Shown here: positions 13,301 through 25,148 of the stretch, in pieces
How the letters are laid out: the number at the start of each line of letters is the position of its first letter
Position numbering within the stretch: position 1 is the first letter of the stretch
Assembly: GCA_003116875.1 (NCBI GenBank)
Contig: BCKT01000002.1
Span: 1 to 64,000, forward strand
Source: Takashimella koratensis
Taxonomy: Eukaryota > Basidiomycota > Tremellomycetes > Trichosporonales > Tetragoniomycetaceae
Length of the DNA stretch: 64,000 bases
Reading direction: 5' to 3'
Position numbers and translations under genes: made by a program
Notes under the pieces: model-generated
Told to the model about the DNA's origin: nothing
The model's input: only the letters and a program-made list of their open reading frames with translations
The model's database searches: none

Positions 13301-13690
13301 GGCATAAGCTCACCCTCCGTTTCCGAGCATGACATTGACCCAATATGATCCCTCACTACTGGGTTCCAGAAACGCTCTGGGTGCCGTTGTCTTCCTCCCG
13401 TCCCCAAAGTCCGCATGTCCCGGCACTTCCCCACCTCCGATAAGACCCGGAACCACTAGTCCCAGCTCGTTCAGCTGGGTAGAGAGCGAGTCGACGAAGG
13501 GGAAAGAGAACGGGAGGCGCCGAGCGACGAGGTAAGATGCGATGAGGACGGTGAGGAAGGTGAGTGCGACGCGAACGGCCGAGAGTGGGGAAGAGCGAGG
13601 TCGGCGCATGGGAGACAAAATGGGTGGGTTGGTGGAGGGAGCGGGATCGGAGCCGGGCTTGGACCGCTGACGCATGGTAGTTGCGGACAT
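10348..13690 (-). CDS. GH92 alpha-mannosidase, type II membrane or secreted
   Basis: Glycoside hydrolase family 92; known members are calcium-dependent exo-acting alpha-mannosidases, often alpha-1,2, acting on mannan or N-glycans. Diagnostic blocks after splicing: GFIGTHQPAVWMG, DFDQRGLSFHRRDEYASGNYY, SYSGYSIWDTFRAETAWLL, the acidic motif NEPSHHIPYMYALAGVP and NEDCGQMSAWYLFSAMGFYP, where conserved acidic residues of the family lie. The stop is TAA at 10348-10350. The N-terminus is cytosolic and basic (MRRPRSSPLSAVR) followed by a hydrophobic helix, VALTFLTVLIASYLVARRL, so a signal anchor and a Golgi, ER or surface location are likely. At least eleven exons. The ATG chosen (13690) is the first in the frame that includes the anchor; a second Met lies five codons later. 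Confidence 0.92.
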
Positions 13691-13917
13691 GCCGGCGGTG
13701 GGGGGTCAAGGGGAGGAGGGGGCAGAAGGAGACGCCAGCTGTGCCCGGGGAAGCTGTCGAGGGCAGTAGATGTGAGATGGGAGGAGAGATGAGAGGAGAG
13801 ATGAGAGGAGGATGGATGTGAGATGCCGAGTGATGCATAAAATAGTGCGAGACATGCAAGTGACCGGAAATGTTATTCAATGGTCTGGGTCGTTGCTATA
13901 TGTACAACGAGCGGGGA
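13691..13917. promoter_or_regulatory. Intergenic between two minus-strand genes
   Basis: About 230 bp holding the GH92 promoter and leader and the 3' end of the tail-anchored protein gene. A short imperfect tandem of gagatgagag-like units lies at about 13770-13815 near the GH92 start. Confidence 0.4.
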
Positions 13918-14980
13918 TCAACTGGGCAGCAAGTGACTGTGACTGGCCAGACCAATCGCGAGCAGCAACAGCGCCATCATGACCAACGCTTGGCTCGCTA
14001 GGAGACAGATTTTTAGCAAGGGAACGCATAGGACTGAGACACACGGATACATTCGCGTAGAATGAACAATTACTCACCCCTGAACATGAGCCGTCGTTTC
14101 CAGGTCATATTTCTCTGCAACGCCTTGAGTCGCACAATCTCGTTGGTCAAGTGCATCTCCTGCCTTGTCAGTTCGCAGTCCTCTCTCTTTCTTACTCACC
14201 GTCTCTTCGGCCCAGCGCTCGATCATTCCCAGGCCGTCAGAGGATCCCTCCGTGCCAACCCGCTCTATCCGGCCCCTATCTTTCTCTTCCAAGGCAACGC
14301 CGTCCTCACTCGTCTCCTCCAGCAGTGATCGCCATGGTGTCAGCCGTTCCCGCATCGTCTCGACATCTGCTGACCGAGCATCCACCAACTCGGCGAGGCG
14401 GGATTGCAGCGGCTGTGTGACAGACTGTAGTGTACTGTACATATCGCTCGTGAGGCGCTATCAGGTGTCAGCGGGGAATGTGAAGAGGAAAGCTGAGGGT
14501 ATCTTACGTCGGCTCGGTCGTCTAGAGATGCTAAGTTGATGAATACTTGAGGGAACTCAGAGAACACTCGGTGTTCCAAGCCAGAGCGAGCGGACCGGAT
14601 CTTCAATTCGTGCTGGTCGCAAGTTGCAAGCAGCTTGTCCATCTCGTCTTCGAGGGCCCTAGTGCATCTTTAAGCACACGCTTAAAAGCCAATATGGGAT
14701 CAATCATCAGTGGCTAGACTCACTGCACATCGATCAAGGGTTGCTCTTCTCTTCGCCGCGGGATGGGCTCGAGACCAGAATGCAGCATTCCAACGCCCGT
14801 CCCCGAGCTGCTTGACGCTGCGGGCCGAGCAAAAGTCCCGTGGGTCGAAAGCGTCGGCGTCGACCGTTCCCTATCGCGATCCCTATCATGGGGCACAGGC
14901 GATGGAGTGCGTGAAGATGGTCGGAGTCGGACACTGGGGACGGTGAGTCCGCGCCGTACGGCTGGTGCAGGTGATGCCAT
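13918..14980 (-). CDS. Tail-anchored coiled-coil protein of unknown function
   Basis: Not recognised by family. Splicing by eye gives a Ser/Pro/Arg-rich N-terminus (MASPAPAVRRGLTVPSVRL), then helical, heptad-like segments (ALEDEMDKLLATCDQHELKI; TQPLQSRLAELVDARSADV; TNEIVRLKALQRN), and a final exon encoding a single hydrophobic helix, LVMMALLLLAIGLASHSH, ending LLPS and TGA at 13918-13920. The reading frame into the anchor depends on the joins at about 14200 (acceptor before GAGATGCAC) and about 14080 (donor GTGAGT after TTCAGGG). The architecture resembles SNARE-like or other tail-anchored secretory or mitochondrial proteins, but I see no clear SNARE zero layer, so no function is assigned. 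It is divergent from the GH15 gene. Confidence 0.6.
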
Positions 14981-15239
14981 GGTGGGTTGTTGGGTGTAGC
15001 CAGAGGAAAGCAGCCGGAACAGGATCTTGGTAAAGGTCTGATCACGTGCCTGACCCTGAGATTAGGGTCGATTACAGCCGGTGTCTGATGTCATAGTACC
15101 CGGCAGTGACCCATTACAAAAAAAAAGAAAAATATTAAACCATCACCAGAGACGTCGTCGTCCGGGCAAGTATATAACAACGCTGCCCATCCCATCACTC
15201 TCTTGCCGCTCTCCCTCATCCACATCACCCTCTACAACC
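14981..15239. promoter_or_regulatory. Divergent promoter with E-box and TATA
   Basis: 259 bp between the tail-anchored protein gene (-) and the GH15 gene (+). It contains TCACGTGC (CACGTG core at 15043-15048), an A-rich run at 15117-15135 and TATATAA at 15172-15178, 62 bp upstream of the GH15 ATG. The TATA assignment is by sequence and position only. Confidence 0.5.
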
Positions 15240-18073
15240 ATGTCCCCCGTTCTCGACCCGCAAGACGAGCACGACTGCGTCCAGACTGCCGTCCGCGGCA
15301 TCCAGGTAACCAACCGCCTCCTACCACTGCTAACCACCAGGACCACGCGCTGATCGGTAACCTCCGAACTGCCGCGGTCGTCAGCATTGACGGCTCGATC
15401 GAGTCCATGTGTCTCCCTTACTTTGACAGTCCTAGCGTCTTCGCCCGCATCGTCGACGCCAACAAGGGAGGTCACTTTTCTATCACCCCGACGTTCGACT
15501 TCAAGCCGAAACAGGCATACGCACCCAACTCGAATATCCTCGTTACCAAATTTCTCTCAGAGGATGGAGTGGGCAAAGTGACGGACCTGCTCGTGCCCAA
15601 GGGAGCAAACAGGACAGGATCGCAGAGCAGGTCGTTCTTGCCTTGGCTTATCAGGAAGGTCGAGTCGATTCGAGGTAAAGTCCCCTTCCGAATGGAATGT
15701 GCCCCAGCTTTCAACTACTGTCGAGACAAACACGAGACCTCGGTGAGCTGTTCTCATGATGCGATAGCTAGACCTGGGCTAACTTGCCCAGCTCGTGGAG
15801 GACGACTCTGTCTCTGTCGATAGCGACCACAACAAAAAGGGTCTATTCGTATCTCCCTCACTCACCCTTGACCTCCGCTACATCACCTTCTCGTCGGACA
15901 GCTGCGTCTCGGACCCCGATGTCAAGCTGCAAGTCGAGAAACTCAAGGGTCGCGAGCTCCTCGGACCCGCCGTGACCTCCGACTTTGCGCTCGAGGAGGG
16001 CCAGTGCGTCATCTTCGTCCTCCGTGAGTGCGGGAACTATGACTATGCTAGCTCGGCACACCGAGAGGCAGCGATCGTCGGGCCTGAGAAAGCAAAGTCG
16101 TTTGGGATCTCGCTCGACAAATTGGCAAGCGCCGCTAGTAAGCTCCGACCGTCGGACAACCCGCTTCTCACCAAGGTAGGCGTCATGTCATGAGCCTATG
16201 CTGATGATTTTAGGCACTGGTCAACGCACTTGTGCGGGACACGCAAAGCTACTGGCAAACATGGATCAGCAGGAGCAAGTACAAGGGGCGATGGCGCGAG
16301 GCCGTGCACCGTTCGGCTTTGGTTCTGTAAGTGGACCCTAATCCCAGCTGACCAGTCAGGAAAATGCTCGTGTTTGAGGAAACCGGTGCCATCGTTGCCG
16401 CGCCCACGTTCTCACTCCCAGAGCATATCGGTGGAACCCGTAACTGGTGAGTCCTTCCTGGGACCTTGGCTAACGGGCAGGGACTATCGCTTTACTTGGG
16501 TGCGAGATGCGTCCTTTACGCTCTATGCTTTGATCCGACTTGGTTTCACCGAAGAGTTAGTCCCTCTCAATAAAGACAAGGATGCGGAAGCTCACGATCG
16601 ACAGGGCGAACAACTACGTTCAGTTTATCCTCAACCGCCTCAAAGACCGAGTGGGTTGCACTGGTTGATGTTTTCAGAATTTCACTGACCCAACTCAGAA
16701 CTCGGATGGCTCATTGCAGATGTAAGAACTCATATTTCTGGGCCTACTGACAAACAGCGTATACACCATTCATGGGGGAAAGGTGAGCAGGATAGCTCCA
16801 CTCGTGCTGACCCTTTAGGACCTCGAAGAAATCGAGCTCAGCCACCTCGACGGTCACAAGGGGTCCAAGCCCGTCCGAATTGGCAACGGCGCCGCGGACC
16901 ACTTGCAGCTTGACATTTACGGCGAATTGATGGACTGTATCTACCTTGCTCAAAAGTATTCCAAGCCTCTGGTACGTTCTCCTGTTCCCCGTCCTTTTCC
17001 CCGGACCCCTGCTCACCCCACAGGCATGGGAGTCGTGGGTGGCCATCCGCCAAGTTGTCGACTACGTCTGCACCCAAGTAAACGAACCCGATCTGAGTAT
17101 CTGGGAAGTCCGCGGGAAACGCAAAAACTACACCTACTCGAAAGTGATGATGTGGGTCGCGATCGATCGCGGGTTGAGGTTGGCGGAGAAGAGGTGTCTG
17201 CCTTGTCCGAATAGGAACAAGTGGATGGATACGAGGGATCAATTGTACGAGGATGTTCAGAAACATGCTTGGAAGTGAGTAGATTCACTTTGAGGTGCGG
17301 GGAGAAACAGCTGATACTTGGTGTTCAGTGATGAGAGAAAGATGTTCTCTCAATGCTACGAGGACAAGGATATCCTTGATTCTGCAGTTCGTGAGTACCA
17401 CATCGACCTGGGCTTGGGGATGCTAACTCGGGTAACACAGTCATCATGCCACTCGTGTTCTTCATGTCGGCCGCCGACCCTCGCTTCACCTCGACCCTCG
17501 ACAATATCTTGCTAACGTGAGTAACTCCTTGTCAGCTCTGACATCGGATGTTCAAGTCACTGACGGTTGATGATCACCCCACCCCTCACTGCAGTCCCGA
17601 GAAAGGAGGTCTGACCGCCAACTCGTCTGTCTTCCGATACGACACGACCAAGGCGGACGACGGAGTGGGCGGTGATGAAGGCGCGTTCTCCTTGTGTACC
17701 CTCTGGGCCGTAGAAGCCCTCACGCGCGCTGGAGTCTACCACAAGCCGTACCTCGAGAAGGCGTAAGTCCTGAACTTTGACATATTCCACAATCAAGCAC
17801 AAAGCTGACCTGGTGGATAGCGTGACCATGTTCATGGACTTTCTGGGATACGGTAACCACGTGTCGCTGTATAGCGAAGAGATCTCCCGCGGCGGTGAAG
17901 GATTAGGCGTGAGTACTGCTCTGTTCGAATCAAAGAGGGCATTGTGCACATGGACTGACGGGGACCTCCAATGTTTGTATTTATAGAACACACCTCAGGC
18001 GTTCTCGCACGTCACGCTGATTTCAGCCGCTTTCAACCTTGATAGAGCCATGGGTGAGGCTGGCGGTCTGTGA
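15240..18073 (+). CDS. Glycoside hydrolase family 15 (glucoamylase/trehalase-like)
   Basis: Cytosolic-looking GH15 enzyme without a signal peptide. Conserved blocks: [20 protein letters not shown] and [20 protein letters not shown] at the start (the typical N-terminal domain of the prokaryote-like GH15 group), [20 protein letters not shown] in the catalytic barrel, [16 protein letters not shown], and near the end [20 protein letters not shown], which includes conserved glutamates. The protein ends [12 protein letters not shown] at TGA 18071-18073. This group includes trehalases as well as glucoamylase-like enzymes, so trehalose is a possible substrate, unproven here. More than ten short introns; one very short exon around the [16 protein letters not shown] segment. 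Start chosen at 15240 because it is the first ATG after the TATA-like element and opens directly into the conserved domain. Confidence 0.9.
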
Positions 18074-18482
18074 TCGAGTCAAGCGACTGGGTCCATTACA
18101 GCGTTGGGTTTCGAGTCAAGGATCACAGACGGAACGTCGAGTAACGCTTCGGGATGTAGAAAGGCGAAGAAGCAGAAGGAAGCTATGGTCAGCGGTTGAG
18201 TTTGTACCTTACCCTACCAACCGGCCAGTCAATTCAGAAGAAGAACAGGGACGATGTGAACTGCTTGGCCATCGACAGACTCGAAGCAGATGGTGAAGGC
18301 TGATTAAAAGCAAGTCGCAATGAGTAAGATATTGAGTACAAGTGTGAATGAGCAGGGTGCAAGATCCCGTACAAGTTTAAAGGGGCCAAGTAGCAGGGCA
18401 CATTCTATACAACAGGGATGCCGAAGAGCTCGAATACTAAGGTTACTATGTCGTGACTTGCTCAATGCTACATGGACGGCAA
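18074..18482. terminator. Convergent 3' intergenic region
   Basis: About 410 bp between the GH15 and RIT1 stop codons. Small open frames are present on both strands but none has recognisable content. It should hold the 3' UTRs of both genes. Confidence 0.45.
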
Positions 18483-20642
18483 TCACTGAGATCCAGGCAA
18501 GGGACTCATAAGTATCTCGTTGATCCTCCTCAACGCGGCCCGAGATGGGTTCGCATCCGGCCAGAGCGCGACGATCGCATGAAGTCTATCCGCTACTACG
18601 CTCTTATCGACCTTGACCTCCCCCTCGGTCTCTACCGGTGTCTCTACCGGTGTCGGCACATTGTCGAGGCTCGTGTTATCGGTGTTAGTTGCCTGTTTCC
18701 CTGCGTCCTCTTCGTCTGTAGGAAGAACAGGGGATGGATCGCCTAGAGAAGGGATGGCGCATAAGAGAGCCACAGCGAGGCCCACCACGGCGCGTCGAGA
18801 ACTCAAGTCCGTCCGAGAGGGTCGGATCACGATCGTCCTTTGGTCAAGTATGGTGGATACGGCTCGGACGTGGCTGATGGCAGCAATCAAGGCTTTATGA
18901 TATTCCCGCGGCATAGATCGAGCGGAAGGGAGGTACAGTGTTCCCTTGGACGGTGATGGTCCGGTCGAGGTAAAAGTGGGGTTTTCTAGGGAGGGGAAGA
19001 ATTGAGCGGGTTTGGTCTCTACTTCGATGACGGTAAGGGTGTAGATGAGTGAGGAAGATGAAAGAGAGGCGACGGGTCGGATAGGTGGACCAATATCGAG
19101 AGCGAGGTAGGGCGTGAGAGGTGTTGCTGAGGGAAGGGAAAGGGAGAGGGCGGATATGTCGGGGATGTCAGAGTCCTTGTTTGTGGACGTAGATTGGGAT
19201 TTCTGAGAGGACGAGGCGGTCTGGGTGGGTTGAGTGGGTTGGGCAGACTTGTATTGAGTGGCCTCGACGAGCGAGTCGACAAACTCCGGGAGATCGTCTC
19301 GGGCAGTCGAGAGCAGTTCGTCTTTGTTTGCGTGATACAGCGCAGGTGTGAGTCCCTACCGATCCGTCAGGACCCTCTTCAACCGAGAGCGAGCCAATGA
19401 ATTGAAGAGAAACAATCACTCACCCTCCCCCACAACTCGTCGTCGTCGCCTGCCCCAGGAACATACTCGAACGCGACTGTCCGTGCCCAGAAGCCTTTAC
19501 CCACTTTCGTTGCGGTTGGTATCACATCCTCTTCGAACCTGGATGCGGAGAGGCATATTACAGGCGTGTACGGTAAAGAATCGAATCCGTCCGAGTTCGT
19601 GGTCGCGGTTGTGGTCGTACCTCCGAACAAAGGCGGTTGGGATGTCGACGGGTGGATGAAGAAAGGTCGAAGGGGTTTGGAAAGTTTCGGAAGCGGGAGA
19701 ACAGAAGAGAGTAGGGAGGTCGTGAAGGCTGGGATCAGGGAGGCGATTTGGGACCGTTCAGACGGGGAGATGAAGGCTGGGAGGAAGAGATCATCTGAGG
19801 AAGAGGAAGAGGATGGGTCGGAGGTGGAAAAGCCAAGAGTGGAGTTGATCACCGCACACCAAACAGGAACGGTCTTGCTAAGCCCATCTGGCATTCGTTT
19901 ACCCCTTCGTGTAGAGTCGACGAGGATGATTCTAGATTTCTAGGGTTAGTCGAGCTCAACGTGGGGACAAGAAGCAAGGAGCCAAGAGGAGAGCGGACGA
20001 GGTGAGGGGATTCAGGGTCGACTATGCGAAAGTGATATCAAACAGATGAGATAGATGAAAGCGTGGACAGCACAACGTACCCGCCTACAGCCTCGACATG
20101 TTCCGCGAGCGCGAGGTTAGATCGGCGCAAGTTGAAATCCCATTGCTAAGAGATCGTGTCAAATGCCTATCAGCTAAAAGGCTGCCTAGTCTTCTCTTAG
20201 AATCGAGAGCAGGGTGAGAAGGACATACGTGGATGTGACCGTCGGTGGACTTGAAGTACGCGTAGTGCTTGGACGTAGTCTGTCGACCCCAACACATCAC
20301 AGGTCAGCGAAGTCAAGGACACTTAGATGTGACTGGAAATCACGTCGTCTGCATTGTCTAGCCAGCTTGTTGGCGAGTAGCTTTGCTCACCTTGGGATCG
20401 CAGTACCATGTCCCACACCTCTGATTTGCTATACACGTCAACACCTATCTCCATTTCCAGCCCTACCCTCCACTTCCAGAACCGAGACCTCAAGACCTAC
20501 CAATCACCTCGAACCTTGACCCAAACCACTTCGTCGCGACGTTTTGAACAAACGCTTCGTCCGCCGAAATCGAATGAAGGCGGTTGAACAGATCATGTTG
20601 CGCAGCGTGTCGACGTACCGCCTTGGCATCGGACGAAGACAT
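18483..20642 (-). CDS. RIT1: Initiator tRNA 2'-O-ribosyl phosphate transferase (RIT1)
   Basis: Modifies position 64 of initiator tRNA-Met with a 2'-O-ribosyl phosphate, which keeps it out of elongation; known from yeasts, other fungi and plants. After splicing the diagnostic run is present: NQRCGTWYCDPK, then KHYAYFKSTDGHIHVWDFNL, RRSNLALAEH, then IILVDSTRRGKRMPDGLSK followed by TVPVWCAVINSTLG. The C-terminal half contains DELLSTARDDLPEFVDSLV and a segment ending with ALIAAISHVRAVSTILDQR, fitting the C-terminal phosphatase-like domain, although with long Ser/Thr-rich and acidic insertions. The stop TGA-equivalent is at 18483-18485. The start at 20642 gives a short N-terminus (MSSSDAKAVRRHAAQHDLFN) consistent with the family. 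Confidence 0.9.
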
Positions 20643-20927
20643 GGGAGCTGAATGCGGAGTGTGGTTAGGGGACGAGGGGGGGAACAAGTAGAGTAAAGTG
20701 GAAGAAAACAAGAATGGTTGGCGATATTTTTTCATTGTTTTGAATGTATTTTTTTTTTTCGGCAAAGGGCTGATAAGATAATCATCCCAGGATGCATGAC
20801 GCAGATCCATGAAGCCTGCCAAACCCCAGACAAACATGCATATATCATCTACAAGCCGCGAACCTACCCACTACGCTCATCTTCTACTCCTCTCTCACGC
20901 CGCACTGCGCTGATTCCCAAATCCCCT
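20643..20927. promoter_or_regulatory. Intergenic between RIT1 and ARP9-like gene
   Basis: 285 bp between two minus-strand genes: the RIT1 promoter and the 3' end of the actin-related protein gene. On the minus strand there is a run of 9 A around 20750-20758. No gene is seen. Confidence 0.4.
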
Positions 20928-22780
20928 TTACTCGGCCGCGATGGTGTAGATTGCCGCTGGGCCTCGGGCGTTGTAGTCAACTTTAGTAACGCAGTGTTTA
21001 CCCGCAGTGTCGGAGAATGCCATCTGGGTCATGTCAGCGGGTTCTCAGAGTGGTCCTCTGCACTTCTCCACCTCCTCTGTCCGTTACTTTCCACCATCGT
21101 CTCTCCGTCTTCTGTGATCCACTCCCAATTTCCTTACCTCGCCCCCCTGTCTCCCTCGCACGCCCACGCGCTCGATCACACTACTCACCTTCCCAACCAT
21201 TGACGCGCCGAGGAACGGCGCAATTTCGTTCGTCGCGCCCTTGAAATTGGCGATATAGTCTCTGCGCACGTCAGCCTAGCTCACTACTCCGTAGACTCAC
21301 GGAATCGACAAGAGCCTTGCACGTGCTGGTTGAGTCTCCGAGACGATTTCGGGGCTCGAGAGGAGGAATGGCGCGAGGTAGGTGACGAGTGCGGTTGGGA
21401 AGGCTAGCAATTCAGAGTCAGCATGACACATGTTTCAACTCAGACGCGACGTAGACCCGACGCAAGCGACTTTCTTGCATGTACCACTCACACTTGAACC
21501 GGGCGAGATCACCCGTGACCGCCAAACCATCCCACACCGCTACGCGCTCGGCCAGACTCAATCCCGGATGCTCAACCGCCCGTCCAATCCCTTCCCACAC
21601 AGTATCTCCTCCAGGCGTCTTGCCAAGTAACAGCGGCTCAAACAGGCGGTGTCGAACAGGTCCGACAGTCACGTCTTTCCCGATAGACGGGAGGGTGACG
21701 GCGATAACGTCGGCGTTAGCGGATGCCGCGGCGGCGGGCTTCGAGCTTGCCTTTTTCGGTTTGGGCGGGGCGGGCTGTGTGTCCGCCGCGAGTCTGGGAA
21801 ACGACGAGGGTGGAAGGAAGAGGGACAATCAGCGATGTCCATGTCAGCGGTGACGAGGTGCTCACTTCTTCGCAACGTCAAACGCGTCGTCCTCGGCAGC
21901 TGGAGCAGCAACGACGACAGCCGACGCCGATCCTGTCTTCGCCAGTGGGACCTCCACGTCCTCTGTGCAGTCTCCCACAATCACCCCTCTCAGCTCCTTC
22001 ACCAATGCCTCCTTGTGCCCCGGTACCCAGCTCTCCACGCCCGCGGCCTGCTTCAACTCCTTGTCCAGCCCTTCGTCAGCCATCATCAACTTCTCCAGAT
22101 GAGCCTCGCAGTCGTCTTGCCCAATCTCCACGGACGCGCGCGCCTCTCGCACCACACTGTCTGTCACAATCGACACGTCCGACGACGCTCGGCCGACACG
22201 CAGGACGAGCCCCGTCGTCGCGTTCAGTGCGAGGAGGACGGCGAGTGCAGGCGAGAGGATAGAGAGGCCAGGGACGTTGAGCCGTTCAAAGACGAGTTGG
22301 GTGTAAAGGGCTTCTTCAGAGATAGAGAGGGCGTAAGGAGGGACAAAGAGCAGTGGGGAAATGTTGGTAGAGGTTTTGATTTGGAGCTCGGTAAGAAGGT
22401 GGGTCCTGAGAAAGTCAGTAACGAGATGGGGCTGGAGGGTGGGGTTCACTCACAAGAGAAACTCCCGGCCTTCCCAGTCAATCACGTCGCTCCGTCGAAA
22501 TGGCCATCGGACATCCCTTCCTTCCACCTCCCCATACACCATCTCCGCCACCTCTCCACTCCCACTGCCGCTCGCGACGCTGTAGCATGCTTTAAAAGTC
22601 TGCCATGGTCAGCGTTCAGCGTCAACATCGGGCGACGATACTGATTTAAGGGCCTAGGGCCGGTGCGGGACTCACGACGGTCGGCTGGAGGAAGAGCTCG
22701 GCGATGCCGAGGGTCGCACGGATGATGTCCTCGTCGCAATGGACGATGGTGGGCTGGGTATCCCGAAGCACGAAGGACAT
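20928..22780 (-). CDS. ARP9: Actin-related protein, ARP9-like chromatin remodelling subunit
   Basis: Divergent actin fold. N-terminal MSFVLRDTQPTIVHCDEDII; middle DVIDWEGREFLLTHLL and ISPLLFVPPYALSISEEALY followed by TQLVFERLNVPGLSILSPAL (the actin-like substrate region); C-terminal FLGASMVGKMAFSDTAGKHC then VTKVDYNARGPAAIY, ending TIAAE at TAA 20928-20930. The usual actin phosphate-binding loops are poorly kept, as in nuclear ARPs that do not hydrolyse ATP. The C-terminal GASxxxK plus VTKxDYNxxGP pattern is what suggests ARP9, a component of SWI/SNF- and RSC-type complexes; another nuclear ARP is possible. An Ala/Lys/Pro-rich insertion lies in the middle (QPAPPKPKKASSKPAAA). Divergent from TMA64 with only 196 bp between the start codons. 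Confidence 0.7.
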
Positions 22781-22976
22781 GATCGTGGATGGGTGCAGGG
22801 AGTGGATTAGAGGGGGAGGGAAAGAGACGAGACGAGGACGAAGATGACTTGTTTTCATACGACCCAGGGTTCAAGGGCCAATTGCAACGGCCCAGTCCAT
22901 CGAATTGAACATGACTACTTGTCTCTTTTGTTTCGTTGCTGCCGTTGCCCTTCACCCATCACCCATCACCCATACC
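22781..22976. promoter_or_regulatory. Short shared divergent promoter
   Basis: 196 bp between the ATG codons of the ARP9-like gene (-) and TMA64 (+). A small direct repeat of cacccatcacccat occurs at 22953-22974, directly upstream of the TMA64 start. Confidence 0.5.
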
Positions 22977-25069
22977 ATGTTTAAAAAGGCCCTCGTACAC
23001 CAGTCCAACGCGACCCCGCTGCGCTCCTCGGCACGGCGGCACCTCCTCACTTCTGTCCTCGCCCAGCACCAGCAGCCGGGCTTCGCGCCCCTCCCCAACG
23101 AAAACGCTTCGGGAGACGGGAGCAGCAGTAGTAGCGCCGCGGGACCTAGCGGGAGCGGCGAGGAGGGCACGGTGGATAAAGAGTTGGGCAAGTTGATTGT
23201 CCCTGAGGGGATACGGAGCGGGACCTTTGAGACCAGCGGAGGGGTACAGGGAGTGAGTAGGTCGTCTGGGGGATAAATGAAAGCTGATGAATAACGTAGA
23301 CGCTGTATTTTGGACCGTCTGGAGATCCCCTGTGGATGTCGTTTGGTCGCAACTCGACCGAATTGGTACCAACCCGTGAGCTGCACGCCACTAGTAGAGA
23401 GCCAATACTGACTCCTGATCTCTCTTCCTCATTCTGCTTCCCGCATCCTTGACTCATGGATCAGTTCACCTACTCTGCCTCCCTTTGCCTCACCCGCCCT
23501 TGCCCGTGATCCAGATCTACTACCCCCTCCCACCTCCTCTTCTCACCGGCGCGCCTCTTTTCTTCGCCGCGGTCCGAAACACCAAGACCCCCTGGCTTCT
23601 CCCCGACGTGTCCGAGGGCGGCGTCGTCGCCCTCGCTGTATCAGAGACCGGATCTGCCTCGGTTCAGTACGTCGGTGTCGCCCGGGTCGTGTGTCCTGGA
23701 GGAGTGAGGGGGGCTCTCGCGCGACGAGCGGAGAGAATTGGAGGCGAAGATAAGGAGGAAGGAAAGTTTTGCGACGTGTTGTGTATCATTGATGATCAGT
23801 GAGTTTATTGAGCTAGAATCGAGGCTGATATGTAGCTTGACAACTCTCGGGTCCAAGCCTCGCCTGACGCCCTTTGACCTCCCAACACCATTAAACCCAC
23901 TCTTCCCAGCGCCTAACACTCAAGGACCTCCTACCTTGCCTGAGCCAGAGGACCCTATACCTGCCGAGCTCCTGGGCGATCTATCTATTCAGCCCACACC
24001 TGCTCCAACTCTCGGTCCGACATTATCTGCCTCTGAAATCTCCACACTCCTTTCCCAAGCCCTCCTTCAGGCCCTGTCGACCTTACAACCCTCATCACTT
24101 CCCATGCCCGCGTCGTTGCTATACTCGTCCCACGTGCTCCCAAGTCGGCCGGCGTACATCCCCACTGAGCGAAGAGACGATGTCGTGATTGCCAAAAGCG
24201 AGTGGAAGAAGCTCGCCAAGTGGATGAAGGAAGTGAGCAAGGATGGTTTGGTCAAGATCAAAGAGACAAAGGGCGAGGTCGTGGTCACTGGGTAAGTGTA
24301 ACTAACTTGCCAGAGCTGACGAAAGGTTTGATCCGAAACACCCTGCGTTGGCGGACCATGTGGATTTCAACACGATCGCACAGGAGGAGAAAAAAGAGGC
24401 GAAGAAAGTAGCGAGGGAAGCGGCTGCTGAGGCGCCGCCGAAGAACAAAGAGATGGTCATTGAAGAACTGTGGAAACCGTCTGCTGCCTCTTCGTCCTTT
24501 TGGGAAGCCGCGGGTGTTGAGTAAGTCTTTTGGTGGATCTTTGACTGAGATCTAGCAAAAACTCGCTACACCCTCCGGCGCTGCTTAAATCCGCTTTGGA
24601 CGAGTACATCAACAAACACTCTCTCGTAGACTCGCGCGACCGGCGGCTAGTCGTCCTCGACACCGAGCTGGGGCGAGCCGTGGGCCTCAAGCACCCAGAT
24701 CCGGGTACCGCGATGCCTCGTGACGAAGTATCCCGGCGTCTTCGATCTGGTGTGACATGGTCCGTCTCCGTCGGCGGGGTGGTGCGGAAAGGTGGTCTCT
24801 CACCGGTTCTGATCAGTATCAAGACGAGACAAGGGAGGAAGATGGTCACTCTTGTTTCGGGGCTCGAAGGGTTCGGAGTGGACGTGGATGCCTTTGCGGA
24901 GGAGATGAAGAAAGTATGTGCGGGGAGCGCTTCGATACAACCTTTGACTGGGAGTTCACCAAAGTTGAATCTGAAAGAGGTCATGGTTCAAGGAAGTCAG
25001 AGTAAAGCGGTCACAGAGGCGTTGGTCGCTAGAGGCGTGCCGAAACGGTGGATCAAAGAAGACAAGTAG
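22977..25069 (+). CDS. TMA64: eIF2D/ligatin homologue TMA64
   Basis: Ribosome-associated factor of the eIF2D family, involved in recycling of 40S subunits and non-canonical initiation. The N-terminus MFKKALVHQSNATPLRSSAR is very close in pattern to the family start. Then comes a PUA-type segment, YFGPSGDPLWMSFGRNSTEL leading into LLTGAPLFFAAVRNTKTPWL, then a SWIB/MDM2-like region (YINKHSLVDSRDRRLVVLD) and a C-terminal SUI1 domain (VLISIKTRQGRKMVTLVSGL), ending WIKEDK at 25069. A long Pro/Ser-rich linker separates the halves (about 23880-24100). Splicing is resolved at VPT|LHLLCLPLPH by the requirement to keep the PUA frame. Domain order and length fit the family. The stop is only 79 bp from that of the convergent hydrolase gene. 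Confidence 0.9.
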
Positions 25070-25148
25070 ACACAGCATAGATTACCATGTCATCCTGGCT
25101 GTACAACTATTCTGCCCTGTGCCTCAACCTTACTCATACTCTATGTAT

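Noticed and set aside
21649..22644. 331-codon open frame on the plus strand
   Set aside because: Antisense to the ARP9-like gene, whose reading is family-like; the antisense protein is Arg/His-rich with no recognisable motif.
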